Origin: Micrococcaceae bacterium
GTDB lineage: Bacteria; Actinomycetota; Actinomycetes; Actinomycetales; Micrococcaceae
Length of the DNA stretch: 33,788 bases
Assembly (NCBI GenBank): GCA_013393415.1
Contig: JABXHI010000065.1
Location: 1-33,788 of the forward strand
Reading direction: 5' to 3'
The position numbers and the translations under genes were made by a program. Each line of letters opens with the position of its first letter. Positions within the stretch are counted from its first letter, which is position 1. Below the pieces are notes generated by a model, which saw only the letters and a list, made by a program, of their open reading frames with translations, searched no databases and was not told the DNA's origin. Positions 14,292 through 24,884 of the stretch are shown in pieces.

Positions 14292-15311
14292 ATGGAGTTT
14301 CTTCCAACGTTGTGGTTCATCCTCATTGCTGTGCTGTGGATCGGCTACCTCGTCCTCGACGGTTTCGACCTCGGTGTCGGCATGCTGATGACCGGGTGGG
14401 CAAAAAACGAATCCCAACGCCGCGTACTACTCAATTCCATCGGGCCCGTCTGGGATGGCAATGAAGTCTGGCTGGTCACCGCAGCCGGAGCAACCTTCGC
14501 GGCATTTCCACACTGGTACGCTTCGATGTTTGCCGGGCTCTACATCCCGCTGACACTGGCATTAGTGGCGCTTATCCTGCGTGCAGTGTCCATCGAATAC
14601 CGTGGCAAGGCCCAGAGCCAAATGACACGCAACCTCTGGACCTGGGCGATGGCCGGCGGGTCCTTCGTGGCAGCATTTGCTATCGGTGCGATGCTTGCCT
14701 TGACGACCACGGGGCTCCCGCTGGACGAATTTGGCGACCGGGTCGGCGGACCGTTCGCGTGGCTCAACGGCTGGGCCATCCTGGGTGGACTGGCCGTTGT
14801 CGGCATCTCCTTGGCCCAGGGATGGGCGTTTTTGTCGCTGAAAACCCTGGGCGCACCACGCGAGGCGGGCAATAGGCAACTTCGACGGTATTTGCCCATC
14901 TATCTACTGCCTGCGGCACTATGGGCGGTGCTGGTTGTACTTCGCTATCCGAAAGCCATGTCGTGGGCAATGTTGGCGGTCGCGGTCCTTGGACTGGCTT
15001 TGGCTTGGGCGTGCTCCGCACGTCGGATGGAAGGCCTGACATTTACCGGCATGGTGATATTTATCGTCTTCGGAGTCGGGGCCATCTTCACCTCGTTGTA
15101 CCCAAACGTCTTGCCCTCGACCATCGATGAAGCTTATAACCTGACGGTGACGAGCTCGTCGTCGTCGGAGTACACGCTGAGTATCATGGCCGTGGTGACC
15201 GCGATCTTCTTGCCGTTGGTGCTGGCCTACAGCGCCTGGAGTTATTGGATGTTCCGTCAGCGCCTAGGGGAACACCATATTCCTGAATCCGCTGTGGTGA
15301 CGCCAGTTTGA
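14292..15311 (+). CDS. cydB: Cytochrome bd oxidase subunit II (CydB)
   Basis: 339-residue, very hydrophobic partner of CydA with about eight or nine membrane segments. It begins with the family signature WFILIAVLWIGYLVLDGFDLGVG in two parts (LWFILIAVLWIGYLVLDGFD, LGVGML). RRVLLNSIGPVWDGNEVWLV is the conserved second block. CydB binds no haem in most enzymes but is needed to assemble the oxidase and may guide oxygen or protons. ATG 14292 has AGAAAGG about 12 bases upstream. The gap from cydA is 41 bases. The stop overlaps the TTG start of cydDC, pointing to coupled translation in one transcript. Confidence 0.96.
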   Translation: MEFLPTLWFILIAVLWIGYLVLDGFDLGVGMLMTGWAKNESQRRVLLNSIGPVWDGNEVWLVTAAGATFAAFPHWYASMFAGLYIPLTLALVALILRAVSIEYRGKAQSQMTRNLWTWAMAGGSFVAAFAIGAMLALTTTGLPLDEFGDRVGGPFAWLNGWAILGGLAVVGISLAQGWAFLSLKTLGAPREAGNRQLRRYLPIYLLPAALWAVLVVLRYPKAMSWAMLAVAVLGLALAWACSARRMEGLTFTGMVIFIVFGVGAIFTSLYPNVLPSTIDEAYNLTVTSSSSSEYTLSIMAVVTAIFLPLVLAYSAWSYWMFRQRLGEHHIPESAVVTPV

Positions 15312-18300
15312 TCCCTGAACTCCCCACATCGACAGTCGGCCGTCGAGCCTTGGTCGGGCTCGGTTTTCTCGCCGTGGCCAAACTCGTCGGTTGGATACTC
15401 ATCGCGACGTCATTGGCCAGAGGCATCGCTCATTTATCTGCTGCACTGCCGGCTTCTGACGCAGCACAATTGTTGCAGTTGCTATTCAACTCACCGCGAA
15501 CGGCACCGGGGCTCATTGAATCGCTCGTGGAGTATGCCACCAGTACCGAGTTTATAATCACCTTGGCGTTGGGCTTTGGTGGTGCGATACTGCGTGGTGC
15601 AGCCCAATGGGGCCAGCAGGTCTTCGCGACGCGGGCAGCGCTGGGGGAGAAAGAACATCTGCGAGAACAACTTGTTCGACACCGGCTTGCTGCTGCTGGC
15701 GCGCATGCAGAACGAGCCGGCCAAGACACCGTGCTGGCCTCCAACGGTCTGGATGGTCTCGACGACTACTACACCGACTTTTTACCCTCGTTGGTCTCTG
15801 CAATCGTCATCCCGCTGGGGTTGGGCGTCTGGATTTTGTTCCACGATTGGGTCAGTGCGGCTGTACTGGTGCTGACCATCCCGCTGATCCCAATGTTTAT
15901 GATCTTGATTGGCCGCTTCACAGAACACCGGGTCGATGAAGCGGCCAGTGGGCTGAACAAATTATCGCACCACCTGTTGGAATTGGCCCGCGGCCTGCCC
16001 GTCCTTATTGGACTACGTCGCGCCGGGGTGCAACGCAAAGCCTTACAAAAGGTTTCCGACGACTATCAAAAAACGACCATGAACACACTCAAAGCAGCAT
16101 TCATGTCCGGTCTCGCGCTCGAACTCATTTCCACATTGTCGGTGGCCATTATTGCCGTGTTTATCGGCGTTCGCCTCGTCAACGGTTCCATGGAGCTCTA
16201 CGCCGGCATTATGGTCTTGACCCTAGCGGCTGAAGTGTATTTGCCCTTCCGCGATATCGGCTCGGCATTCCACGCTTCAGAAGATGGGATTGCCGCACTG
16301 AAACGTGCCAAAGCACAGATCAATCAGTCCGTACCCCAGTCCATGGCCACCGGTTTGGACACTGATGACGCTACGGATGATGTGGTGGCCTTCAACAACG
16401 TCACGATCAGCTACAAGGCACTGCACGAGATTCCTGAGGAAAAATACACAGGCCCTGAATATCTGACTCCCGAGCAGTTCGCGCAAGCTCAGAAGGCTGC
16501 GGCACAGACGCAAGGGGAGACTGACGAAGACTATCTGCCCCAGTACGAGGTGGAAGTGTTGGAACCAGTCCTCGAAGACTTTTCACTGACCATGTACCCG
16601 GGACAGTTCACCGTGCTTGGTAGCTCGTCAGGTTCCGGCAAATCGACACTGTTGGCTGCGACTGCGGGGCTGCTTGCCGACGGTGAAGCCGTCTTTACTG
16701 GCAGTGTGTCAGGCCTTAGATCACGCCGTATCGCATATTTGAGTCAGCATCCTACATTCGTAGCGCAGACAGTGGCTGACGAACTGGAGCTGGTGATCTG
16801 CAGTACTGTCGACGATCCTCCCGCCTTCGAACATATTGACGAGTTGGCTCTGTTGACGCAGCAGGCACTGGAACACGCAGGCTTGCCGAACATGCAAGAC
16901 CGTCACATTGATGAATTATCCCCGGGGGAGCGGCGCCGTCTTGGTTTTGCCAGGGTGCTGGCGCGGTTGTTGTCGGCCAGTGTCACCGAGGGTACAGCTG
17001 GTGCATGGCTCGTGGTTCTGGATGAGCCCACGGCGCATCTGGATGCCGCGTCCGCATCGTTAATTCGTAGCGTGTTGAAAGACCTTGCCCACGGGTATTT
17101 GCCAAATGGCCGGCATCTTGAGGTGATGTTGCTGGTGGCATCACACGATCGTCTCATCCACCGCGACGCCGATCATCTGATTGGCAACACCGTCGCGACA
17201 ACACAAGCCGCGACGGTTCCAGCCGATGATGCACAGGCTCCGGCGAAGCCTGCGTCGGACGCGATGCACGCTGCACCAGAGCCACCCGTCGCAAAAGTTC
17301 GCTTGCGTGATTGGATTCGGTTCCTGCCGTTGAAGGAACCAAAATTCCTCGGGGGTATTGCGTGGGCCGTGGCAGCCCTTCTGGCTGCGGCGTTGCTGTC
17401 TGCCATATCCGGGTGGCTCATTGTCCAAGCATCCTATGAACCACCCATCTTGTATTTGCTCGCCGTGATTGTCGGGGTGCGTTTCTTTGGTATTGGCCGT
17501 GCAGTATTTCGGTATGCCGAACGTCTTGCCGTTCATGACGCCGTATTGTCCTGGGCAAACCGTATTCGCTTACGGGTCTGGGATGCGCTGGGTTCCCAAG
17601 CGACTCAATGGAATAAGCTGACACGCTCCGGTGGTGCACTGTCTGTGCTCATCTCGGATGTTGACCAGTTACGTGATGCGGTACCGAGGGTGATCGTGCC
17701 GATACCGGCTGCTGTGATCACCTGGGCTGCGGCCACAGGCATTGTTGCGTTTATGGCGCCTGGTGCCTGGTGGCCAGCAGCGCTCGCAGGGGTCGCGGCG
17801 TTCGTGGTGGTGCCATTGGTAGTACGTATTGTCGATGCGAACACCACGACGGCTTTGGCCGATCACCGCACCGGTCTTGTGCGTTCCACATCGCGATTGT
17901 TTAGCTCGGCTGCGGATATTTCCGGCAATGGTATGGGCAACCGTGTTGCCAACGATTTTGTGGCAACCGATCTACGCAATACCGCGCCGCTGAAGCGCAA
18001 TGCACTGGCCGCAGGACTCGGCGAGGGGCTCACCTCGTTAATTGCTGGCTGGGCAGCCGTCCAGACGATGTGGGTCAGCATCACCAACGGCATCTCAGCG
18101 CCCAATACCGCCCTGGTGGTCATGCTCATGCTGGCCATGGCAGAACCGTTCGGGCTGTTTAGCCAGGCGGCGCAGGAATCTCGTACGCTCACGCACCAAC
18201 TGGGGAAACTGCTGCCGCTGTTGAACGAACGCGCTGAGCATACGGCACAGTGGGTCACAGTCGAACAAGGTGACAGTGAAGGCGTGGAAGCGGTTGAGCT

Positions 18301-18919
18301 CGATGATGTCACCGTATCCTACGGTCAATACGGGCCAGCGGTGCTCAACGAACTCTCCATGGAGGCAACCACGGGTGACTTCGTGGTGGTCACCGGCCCG
18401 TCAGGAGCTGGTAAATCCACCCTGCTGGCCCTACTGCTTGGTTTCTTGGAGCCCGCATCCGGCACCTACCGCGTCACTGCCCATGAGCAGGATCAACATA
18501 CCGCCCTGCAACACGTTGCCTGGTGTCCACAAGAGGCCTACCTGTTCGACTCCACGCTGCGCTCCAATCTTGCGCTTGCCCGCGATCCAGCACACCGACC
18601 AACCGATACCGAGCTGATCAACGTCCTTGACACAGTCGGACTCGCAGCATGGCTTGCGCAAACACCACAGGGACTGGACACCCGGTTGGGACCATCGGGA
18701 CACTTTATCTCCGGTGGCCAGCGTCAGCGTGTCGCAGTCGCCAGAGCGTTACTGGCAGATGCTCACGTGGTGCTGCTCGACGAACCAACAGCACACCTGG
18801 GCGCGGATGAGGCAGCCGAGCTGATCGCCGATCTCAAACAGGCACTCGCCGACAAGATCACCGTGATGGTCACACACGACCAGCGATTCGCCACGGCAGG
18901 CAAACCCATCCTGCTCTAA
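15308..18919 (+). CDS. cydDC: Fused CydDC ABC exporter for cytochrome bd assembly
   Basis: 1203 residues: two complete ABC exporter halves in one chain. CydD half: membrane domain about 10-340, Walker [11 protein letters not shown] (near 437), signature [13 protein letters not shown] (near 536), Walker [13 protein letters not shown] polar Ala/Pro-rich linker follows at about 635-665. CydC half: membrane domain about 670-960, Walker [10 protein letters not shown] (near 1031), signature [15 protein letters not shown] (near 1133), Walker [13 protein letters not shown]. CydDC is needed for cytochrome bd maturation; in E. coli it binds haem and has been linked to thiol export. About 45 extra polar residues (about 371-416, rich in Glu and Gln) sit early in the first nucleotide-binding domain, between its first strands. 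The start is TTG overlapping the cydB stop (TTGA). The stop overlaps the convergent parC stop. Confidence 0.94.
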   Translation: MIPELPTSTVGRRALVGLGFLAVAKLVGWILIATSLARGIAHLSAALPASDAAQLLQLLFNSPRTAPGLIESLVEYATSTEFIITLALGFGGAILRGAAQWGQQVFATRAALGEKEHLREQLVRHRLAAAGAHAERAGQDTVLASNGLDGLDDYYTDFLPSLVSAIVIPLGLGVWILFHDWVSAAVLVLTIPLIPMFMILIGRFTEHRVDEAASGLNKLSHHLLELARGLPVLIGLRRAGVQRKALQKVSDDYQKTTMNTLKAAFMSGLALELISTLSVAIIAVFIGVRLVNGSMELYAGIMVLTLAAEVYLPFRDIGSAFHASEDGIAALKRAKAQINQSVPQSMATGLDTDDATDDVVAFNNVTISYKALHEIPEEKYTGPEYLTPEQFAQAQKAAAQTQGETDEDYLPQYEVEVLEPVLEDFSLTMYPGQFTVLGSSSGSGKSTLLAATAGLLADGEAVFTGSVSGLRSRRIAYLSQHPTFVAQTVADELELVICSTVDDPPAFEHIDELALLTQQALEHAGLPNMQDRHIDELSPGERRRLGFARVLARLLSASVTEGTAGAWLVVLDEPTAHLDAASASLIRSVLKDLAHGYLPNGRHLEVMLLVASHDRLIHRDADHLIGNTVATTQAATVPADDAQAPAKPASDAMHAAPEPPVAKVRLRDWIRFLPLKEPKFLGGIAWAVAALLAAALLSAISGWLIVQASYEPPILYLLAVIVGVRFFGIGRAVFRYAERLAVHDAVLSWANRIRLRVWDALGSQATQWNKLTRSGGALSVLISDVDQLRDAVPRVIVPIPAAVITWAAATGIVAFMAPGAWWPAALAGVAAFVVVPLVVRIVDANTTTALADHRTGLVRSTSRLFSSAADISGNGMGNRVANDFVATDLRNTAPLKRNALAAGLGEGLTSLIAGWAAVQTMWVSITNGISAPNTALVVMLMLAMAEPFGLFSQAAQESRTLTHQLGKLLPLLNERAEHTAQWVTVEQGDSEGVEAVELDDVTVSYGQYGPAVLNELSMEATTGDFVVVTGPSGAGKSTLLALLLGFLEPASGTYRVTAHEQDQHTALQHVAWCPQEAYLFDSTLRSNLALARDPAHRPTDTELINVLDTVGLAAWLAQTPQGLDTRLGPSGHFISGGQRQRVAVARALLADAHVVLLDEPTAHLGADEAAELIADLKQALADKITVMVTHDQRFATAGKPILL

Positions 18920-21462
18920 TCGGTTTCAGATTCCTGGGTGGTGTCTTCGGAATCCTCGAGCACTGGCGAGCCACCGTGGCCGATCACACCGATCGCCGAA
19001 TCCAGCATGACGCCAGACCCATCACGATCTGCATATTCTCGGGGCAGAGCACGCGACACGCCGCCCGTCGTGGACGCCAGCGGTTGTGCACCCGCCCACG
19101 CAAGGGACAACCCCAGTTCTCCTCGGAGCAGTCGGTGCGCTCGCATCCCCTGGGTATTGCGACCCTTGGCAGCAAATGCTTCGAGTTTGGTGACTTTTGC
19201 GGTCGGTGCAGAATCCAGCATGTCCTGATCGGTCTCGGTGATCGTCACCACGACTGCATCGTCAAGCTGTTGTACCGGTGTCACCGTGAACGACAGCACC
19301 TGGTCGCCCTCAACGAGTTTCATCCCCGCAATGCCACCGCCGGATCGACCCTGTGGACGCACCAGGGCTGCGGCGAATCGAAGGAGTTGACCAGAGTTGG
19401 TAATAAACACCAGCTGATCATTGTCGTTGGCCGCTACCTCGGCGCCCACGACTTTGTCATCGTTTTTGAGCGTGATGGCATCGAAATCATCTTGATTCAA
19501 CGGCCAATCATCAGACCGGACGCGTTTGACCACACCGTTGCGCGTACCAAGTGCCAACACCTGATTGAGCGGCACTATCGCGACGAGCTTTTCGCCCCGT
19601 TCCAAGGTTACAAATTCGGTCGCCTGCACCCCATCGGTCAGCGTAGGAGTAGCCGTGGCCTCGGTTAACGCCGGGATATCGACGGCGTTGATCCTGATCA
19701 AGCGACCCGCATCGGTGAGGGCGCCTACCTCACCGCGGGCGCTGGTAGCCACAACCGAGGTGTACACGTCGTGACGCCGTCGTCTACCCGCTGCGCTGAG
19801 TGGGGTCCGGTCTTTCGTCCGGAGCAGCTTGCCTGACGCTGACAGGATGACCCAGCATGGCTCATCTGGCACCAAGAGTGCAGATGCGGCGGCCGCGCGT
19901 TCAGCCTTCGACGATGAAGCAGTCACCGCCGGGGCGAGTTCCTCAGATTTCACCAACTTGGTACGCCGTGCATCCCCGTATTGTTCAGCAACGTCGGCGA
20001 GCTCATTGGAGACTGTTTCGCGCAGTTTGGCATCCGAACTCAGGATTGCTTCGAGTGCTTCAATTGCGTCGATCAGATCATCGCGTTCTGTTTCTAAGTC
20101 CAACCGAGAAAACTTGGTCAGCTGACGTAACCGGAGTTCGAGAATATGGTTGGCCTGCACTTCGGTCAGGTCAAAGACCAACATCAATCGTTCACGCGCG
20201 GCCGCGGTATCGTCTGAGGTGCGAATGATCTCAATGACCTCATCGATATCGACGAGCGCCAACAACAGACCTTCAACCAGGTGTAAACGGTCTTTGCGCT
20301 TGCCAAGACGATGGGCCGTTCTGCGCCGGACCACTGTCAAGCGATGGTCGACATACACCGCGAGGAGATCCTTCAACCCAAGTGTTTGGGGTTGACCCTC
20401 GACCAGGGCTACGTTATTAATACCGAAGTTTTCTTCCAGGGGTGTGTGCCGATATAACTGTGCCAGCACAGCCTGTGGATTGAAGCCGGATTTCAACTCG
20501 ATGACAAGTTTCAGCCCGTGGTTTCTGTCGGTGAGGTCCATGACGTCGGCGATGCCAGTGATCTTTTTGGTGTTCACTCCGGTTTTGAGCCGGTCGATGA
20601 CACGTTCCGGCCCGACGCCGTAGGGCAGTTCAGTCACGACCAAGCCGGTTCGGCGAGCCGAGACCTGTTCCACATCCACCGTGGCACGCATAGTGAACCG
20701 ACCTCGGCCGGTTTCATAGGCTTCCTTGATGCCATCACGCCCCACGATTCGCGCCCCCGACGGCAAATCTGGCCCCGGCACAAACTTCATGAGGGCTTTG
20801 GTATCAGCCTCCGGATTCTCAATCAAATGCCGGGCAGCTGCAATGACTTCACGCAGATTATGCGGGGCCATATTGGTGGCCATCCCCACCGCAATGCCGG
20901 CTGCGCCGTTGACCAACAGGTTTGGGAACGCCGCCGGCAGCACCGTGGGTTGCTGCATCTGGTTGTCGTAGTTCGGTTCGAAATCAACCGTATCTTCGTT
21001 CAGGTTCGCCGTCATCGCCAGCGCAGCCTGAGACATCTTGGCTTCGGTATATCTGGACGCGGCGGGCCCATCATCAACGGAACCGAAGTTTCCATGACCG
21101 TCAACTAACGGTAGGCGCAGGTTAAAGTCTTGGGCCAGACGCACCATCGCATCATAGATAGCCGAATCGCCATGCGGGTGGAGCTTGCCCATGACTTCAC
21201 CCACGACGCGAGCAGATTTGACGTGCCCCTTATCAGGCGTGAGGCCCATTTGGTCCATCATGTACAAGATTCGCCGCTGCACGGGCTTGAGCCCGTCGCG
21301 TGCATCGGGGAGTGCACGCGTATAGATCACCGAGTAGGCATACTCCAAAAAGGAATGCTCCATTTCGGAGGCGACATCAATGTCGACAATGTTCTGATCT
21401 TCAATGGGTACTATGGCAGTACCGGCATTGGCAGAAGACCTTTGTTTTGAACGTTTTGACAT
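18916..21462 (-). CDS. parC: DNA topoisomerase IV subunit A (ParC)
   Basis: 848-residue breakage-reunion subunit of a type IIA topoisomerase. It begins with the winged-helix region [20 protein letters not shown]. The quinolone-determining stretch [17 protein letters not shown] (95-111) and catalytic Tyr138 in [11 protein letters not shown] follow. The coiled tower contains [18 protein letters not shown], and the C-terminal beta-pinwheel repeats start after about 520. No GyrA-box (QRRGGxG) was seen, which favours ParC over GyrA. The partner parE lies at 3940-6084 on the other strand. Start ATG 21460-21462 has GGAAAGG 4-5 bases upstream; the frame can be extended to a TTG at 21489, but that lacks a ribosome site. 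The stop TAG overlaps the cydDC stop. Confidence 0.92.
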   Translation of the reverse strand: MSKRSKQRSSANAGTAIVPIEDQNIVDIDVASEMEHSFLEYAYSVIYTRALPDARDGLKPVQRRILYMMDQMGLTPDKGHVKSARVVGEVMGKLHPHGDSAIYDAMVRLAQDFNLRLPLVDGHGNFGSVDDGPAASRYTEAKMSQAALAMTANLNEDTVDFEPNYDNQMQQPTVLPAAFPNLLVNGAAGIAVGMATNMAPHNLREVIAAARHLIENPEADTKALMKFVPGPDLPSGARIVGRDGIKEAYETGRGRFTMRATVDVEQVSARRTGLVVTELPYGVGPERVIDRLKTGVNTKKITGIADVMDLTDRNHGLKLVIELKSGFNPQAVLAQLYRHTPLEENFGINNVALVEGQPQTLGLKDLLAVYVDHRLTVVRRRTAHRLGKRKDRLHLVEGLLLALVDIDEVIEIIRTSDDTAAARERLMLVFDLTEVQANHILELRLRQLTKFSRLDLETERDDLIDAIEALEAILSSDAKLRETVSNELADVAEQYGDARRTKLVKSEELAPAVTASSSKAERAAAASALLVPDEPCWVILSASGKLLRTKDRTPLSAAGRRRRHDVYTSVVATSARGEVGALTDAGRLIRINAVDIPALTEATATPTLTDGVQATEFVTLERGEKLVAIVPLNQVLALGTRNGVVKRVRSDDWPLNQDDFDAITLKNDDKVVGAEVAANDNDQLVFITNSGQLLRFAAALVRPQGRSGGGIAGMKLVEGDQVLSFTVTPVQQLDDAVVVTITETDQDMLDSAPTAKVTKLEAFAAKGRNTQGMRAHRLLRGELGLSLAWAGAQPLASTTGGVSRALPREYADRDGSGVMLDSAIGVIGHGGSPVLEDSEDTTQESETD

Positions 21463-21505
21463 CTGACCTTTCCCGTCACGTGGTTCCAATAACCTGATTG
21501 TGGAT

Positions 21506-21511
21506 TAAGAT
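21506..21511 (+). promoter_or_regulatory. Candidate -10 giving a leaderless mRNA for the GNAT/ACS gene
   Basis: TAAGAT lies so that transcription would start at about 21518, the A of the ATG. No Shine-Dalgarno precedes that ATG. The -35 (TTCCAA, 16 bases away) is weak. Leaderless mRNAs are common in actinobacteria. Confidence 0.4.
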
Positions 21512-21517
21512 AATTAT

Positions 21518-24271
21518 ATGGCTGAACAGAAAACCAAACGCCCATATCCGGCCCACTGGGAAGCCGATGTGCTTTTGCGCGATGGCGCCACTGCGCGACT
21601 CCGTCCAATTTCGGCGGACGATGCCCAAGCGTTGCAGAGGATGCACGAAAGCCAATCCCAAGATTCTATCTACTTCCGTTACTTTACTTATAAGTCCCAG
21701 CTTTCGGCTAAAGAGCTGGAGCGTTTCACGGTCGTTGATTACGTCGACCGAGTAGCATTCGTTATTTTATTGGGCGATGAGCTCATGGGGATTGGGCGTT
21801 ACGACAGGCTTGGCGACAGCACAGAAGCAGAAGTCGCGTTCAACATTGCTGATGCTCACCAAGGGCGTGGTCTGGGCTCAATTTTCATGGAACACCTAGC
21901 CGTTGCAGCCAGAGAAAATGGGATTCGGACCTTTACCGCTGAGGTGTTGCCCGAAAACCGCAAGATGTTGACCGTGTTCCAGGCTGCCGGATTTGAAACA
22001 TCGCGCTCATTTGAAGACGGCGTGATCCTCGTAGAATTCCCGATCGATCCGACAGCCAGGGTTCGCGCCGTGATGGAATCACGCGAGCACCGCGCCGAAG
22101 CTCAGTCCGTTGCAGAACTCCTGCGCCCAGAGTCCATCGCTGTCATCGGAGCCTCGAGGCAATGGGGCTCAATCGGCTTCGCACTGATCGAAAATATTAT
22201 TGAGGGCGGGTATACCGGCCCGGTCTATGGCATTAATAACGATGCGCTGGAAATCGCCGGAATGATTTCTCGTGCGTCCCTTGCAGACGTACCGCAACAT
22301 GTTGAACTCGCGGTGATTGCCGTGCCCTACGAGCAGATCCCCGCGGTGGTACAAGACTGCGCTGAGCACGGTGTCAAAGGTTTACTGATCGTAACCGATG
22401 GCTTTGACGGCGAAGAAGGGCTGGTTGATCAACGACGTGTCGTTCAAGTTGCTCGTCGCCATGGCATGCGGGTGATCGGTCCAGCCTCAGCAGGCATCAT
22501 GAACACCGACCCCGATATCCGTCTCAATGCTTCGGTCTCGCCGATCATGCCGTATGAGGGATCGATCGGCTTATTTTCGCAATCAGCTCCGATTGGAGCC
22601 ATGTTGTTTACCGCCGCATACCAGCGCGGCATTGGTGTCTCATCGATGATCAATGCGGGCAACCGGGCTGATGTCTCCGGTAATGATGCGATGCAGTATC
22701 TCGAGGATGACGCCAACACCAGTGCCGTGGGTGTCTACTTGGAGTCCTTTGGTAACCCAAGGAAATTCTCCCGGATCGTGCGTCGGCTGGCTCGGAAAAA
22801 ACCGGTGGTGGTCTCTCGCTCGCACGGTATGGGGCGTCGCATCCCGCCGGGGCACTCGACCCGCACCACAGAAGCTCCGCGGGGTACAGTGCCTTCTATG
22901 CTTCGCCAAGCCGGCGCCATTGAAACCGAGAGCTACACCGAGCTTATGGACATTTTGCAAGTCCTGGCGTGCCAACCGGTCCCGGTCGGCCCGCGACTCA
23001 CCGTGATCGGTAATGCTCCGGCGATCACTCGTCTCACCGTTGAAAATGCCCGCAGCGCAGGCTTGGAAGTGGTCAAGACCCAAGACGTCCAAACGCTTGA
23101 GACCAACCAGTCCGTGGAGGATATGGCAGCGTCTGTCACCCAGGCGATCGCAGCTTCGATGAACTCGGGTCACACCGATGCGATCATCGTGCTCATCCAG
23201 CCGGGCATGTACCAATCTGAAGGAGACGCGACGGTCTTAGCTCGAGCGATTAGCGATGTGACGCGTGACAGCGACGTAACCGTGATGGCATCATTCACCG
23301 CGGTCTTGGAACAGGAATTCAAACCGACAGCGATTATTGGCGACGGACAGCTGCGTGCACCTCTGCCAGACGAAAATGCAGATATCGAGCACGTCGCACC
23401 AAAACAGTATGGTGTCCCCATCTTCTCCTCTGCGGAACGAGCCGTGGGAGTCTTATCCGAGCTTGTCCAATATCGTGCCTGGCGCGATGCCGAACAAGGC
23501 ATCGCGATCGAATACGACGATATCGACCGGTACAAAGCCGAGGAATTGGTCACCGAGTGGACCGAAGATGCATCCGGCACCGAGCTTGTGAAACTTACTC
23601 GTGCCCAAACAGATGAGTTGCTGGAATGCTACGGGATCGGGGTACTGCCGTCGCGGCGATTCCAAAGTACAGAACAAGCACTGGATTATGCACACGAGTT
23701 TGGCTACCCCGTCGCCCTCAAGGCAGACAATTCCATTCTGCGACACCGCCTGGATCTTGGCGGGGTCCGTCTGAATATCGAAACCCCAGAAGCACTGCGT
23801 GCCAATATTGAGTCGATGCGTGAAGTGCTGGCCCCATATGGTTCCCCATCGATCGAAATTCAAGCGATGGCACCGGCGGGACAGGGTTGTATCGTCGCGG
23901 CCGTGGAAGACCCGCTCGTTGGTCCGGTGCTGTCCTTCGGTATTTCGGGGGATGCGGTCGAGTTGCTCGACGATTGGGTGCATGTGGTGCCACCGCTATC
24001 TGACCAGGATTTGGAACGTCTCATCCGGACCCCGCAAGCATCAGCTAAACTATTTGGTTACGGTGACATTCCAGCGGTAGATACCGAGGGCATAAAAGAC
24101 CTTCTGGCACGTGTGTCACAGCTCAAAGACGACCTGCCACAGGTTGCACGGTTGCGTTTCAACCCTCTCCTCGCCGCGTCGAGTGCCACCACCGTACTCA
24201 AAGCTGAAATTTATATTGCAAATGCTGCCGTGCGAACGGATTCAGCACGTCGCGCGTTACTGACTCACTAG
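21518..24271 (+). CDS. GNAT acetyltransferase fused to NDP-forming acyl-CoA synthetase domains (Pat-type protein lysine acyltransferase)
   Basis: 917 residues. The N-terminal GNAT domain (about 18-175) has the acetyl-CoA loop in AHQGRGLGSIFMEHL and the late ENRKMLTVFQAAGFE helix. It is followed by a CoA-binding Rossmann domain (PESIAVIGASRQWGSIGFAL, about 205-224), a succinyl-CoA-ligase-like domain and an ATP-grasp domain (about 690-917). This order, with GNAT first, is the actinobacterial arrangement of Pat enzymes (Streptomyces SlPatA type) that acetylate and silence acyl-CoA synthetases. In the ligase domain a His remains in IPPGHSTRTTE, but the usual SHTGA motif of active ADP-forming synthetases is not seen, so the synthetase part is probably regulatory. 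Divergent from parC with a 55-bp gap; first of a three-gene run. Confidence 0.85.
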   Translation: MAEQKTKRPYPAHWEADVLLRDGATARLRPISADDAQALQRMHESQSQDSIYFRYFTYKSQLSAKELERFTVVDYVDRVAFVILLGDELMGIGRYDRLGDSTEAEVAFNIADAHQGRGLGSIFMEHLAVAARENGIRTFTAEVLPENRKMLTVFQAAGFETSRSFEDGVILVEFPIDPTARVRAVMESREHRAEAQSVAELLRPESIAVIGASRQWGSIGFALIENIIEGGYTGPVYGINNDALEIAGMISRASLADVPQHVELAVIAVPYEQIPAVVQDCAEHGVKGLLIVTDGFDGEEGLVDQRRVVQVARRHGMRVIGPASAGIMNTDPDIRLNASVSPIMPYEGSIGLFSQSAPIGAMLFTAAYQRGIGVSSMINAGNRADVSGNDAMQYLEDDANTSAVGVYLESFGNPRKFSRIVRRLARKKPVVVSRSHGMGRRIPPGHSTRTTEAPRGTVPSMLRQAGAIETESYTELMDILQVLACQPVPVGPRLTVIGNAPAITRLTVENARSAGLEVVKTQDVQTLETNQSVEDMAASVTQAIAASMNSGHTDAIIVLIQPGMYQSEGDATVLARAISDVTRDSDVTVMASFTAVLEQEFKPTAIIGDGQLRAPLPDENADIEHVAPKQYGVPIFSSAERAVGVLSELVQYRAWRDAEQGIAIEYDDIDRYKAEELVTEWTEDASGTELVKLTRAQTDELLECYGIGVLPSRRFQSTEQALDYAHEFGYPVALKADNSILRHRLDLGGVRLNIETPEALRANIESMREVLAPYGSPSIEIQAMAPAGQGCIVAAVEDPLVGPVLSFGISGDAVELLDDWVHVVPPLSDQDLERLIRTPQASAKLFGYGDIPAVDTEGIKDLLARVSQLKDDLPQVARLRFNPLLAASSATTVLKAEIYIANAAVRTDSARRALLTH

Positions 24272-24296
24272 TGAAAAAGGACGAGAACCCATTAAG

Positions 24297-24884
24297 ATGT
24301 CACAGCCCGTACTGCCAACCGAGTTGGCCCTCGATATTGAACGTGCAGGGTTCTACCCACAGCTTGTTGCCGACGTCATGGTTCAACAGTTAGGTGATCG
24401 TGAGATCCTATCGCACTATGTGCACGTCGAAACGCACTTTGGATATGACGATCTGCATCGTCATATCACCGTATTGGTACTAGCTTCCGGCAACGTCCTT
24501 GCCGCATTGCATTTAAACGACCTCCAAGATGAGGTCCCAGGCGGACCGCCACGAGCTTCGGTAGCCACCGAGATCGTGCCACTGTCAAAAATCGGCTCCT
24601 GCGTCGTGACGACCGGATATGATGACCCCCAACATTACGAACCAGGCGAAGCTCCGTCGGAAGTCACCCTCGTGTTGAGCTGGGCCGGTGGTGCGCGCAT
24701 GGAGTTTGTCCCCAACCTCTGTGATGACCCAGACTGCGACGCCGATCATGGTTATATGGGCACCCGCATCACAGAAGATTTAGTACTACGCATTGCTGGC
24801 AAGGCTGACGGACAGCAAGCAGTCAACAAAGCCCTCGCCTTTAGCCGAACCTTGCGTGATGCGATACTCGAGAATGCCACATGA
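24297..24884 (+). CDS. DUF5998 family protein
   Basis: A 195-residue soluble acidic protein of unknown function, recognised by its opening LDIERAGFYPQLVADVMVQQ and the HYVHVETHFGYDDLHRHITV block typical of the family. A Cys/Asp/His-containing NLCDDPDCDADHG stretch at about 140-152 could bind a metal. It lies 25 bases after the GNAT/ACS gene and its stop overlaps the next start (ATGA), so the three genes are probably one operon. Actinobacteria often pair this family with the alkaline-phosphatase-like gene that follows. GGACGAG about 11 bases upstream is a distant but usable ribosome site. Confidence 0.85.
   Translation: MSQPVLPTELALDIERAGFYPQLVADVMVQQLGDREILSHYVHVETHFGYDDLHRHITVLVLASGNVLAALHLNDLQDEVPGGPPRASVATEIVPLSKIGSCVVTTGYDDPQHYEPGEAPSEVTLVLSWAGGARMEFVPNLCDDPDCDADHGYMGTRITEDLVLRIAGKADGQQAVNKALAFSRTLRDAILENAT

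Noticed and set aside
18976..19668. 230-codon frame antisense to parC
   Set aside because: The opposite strand encodes the ParC C-terminal repeats; nothing supports a second gene.
22640..23215. 191-codon frame antisense to the GNAT/ACS gene
   Set aside because: It overlaps conserved ligase and CoA-binding domains on the other strand and has no motif of its own.
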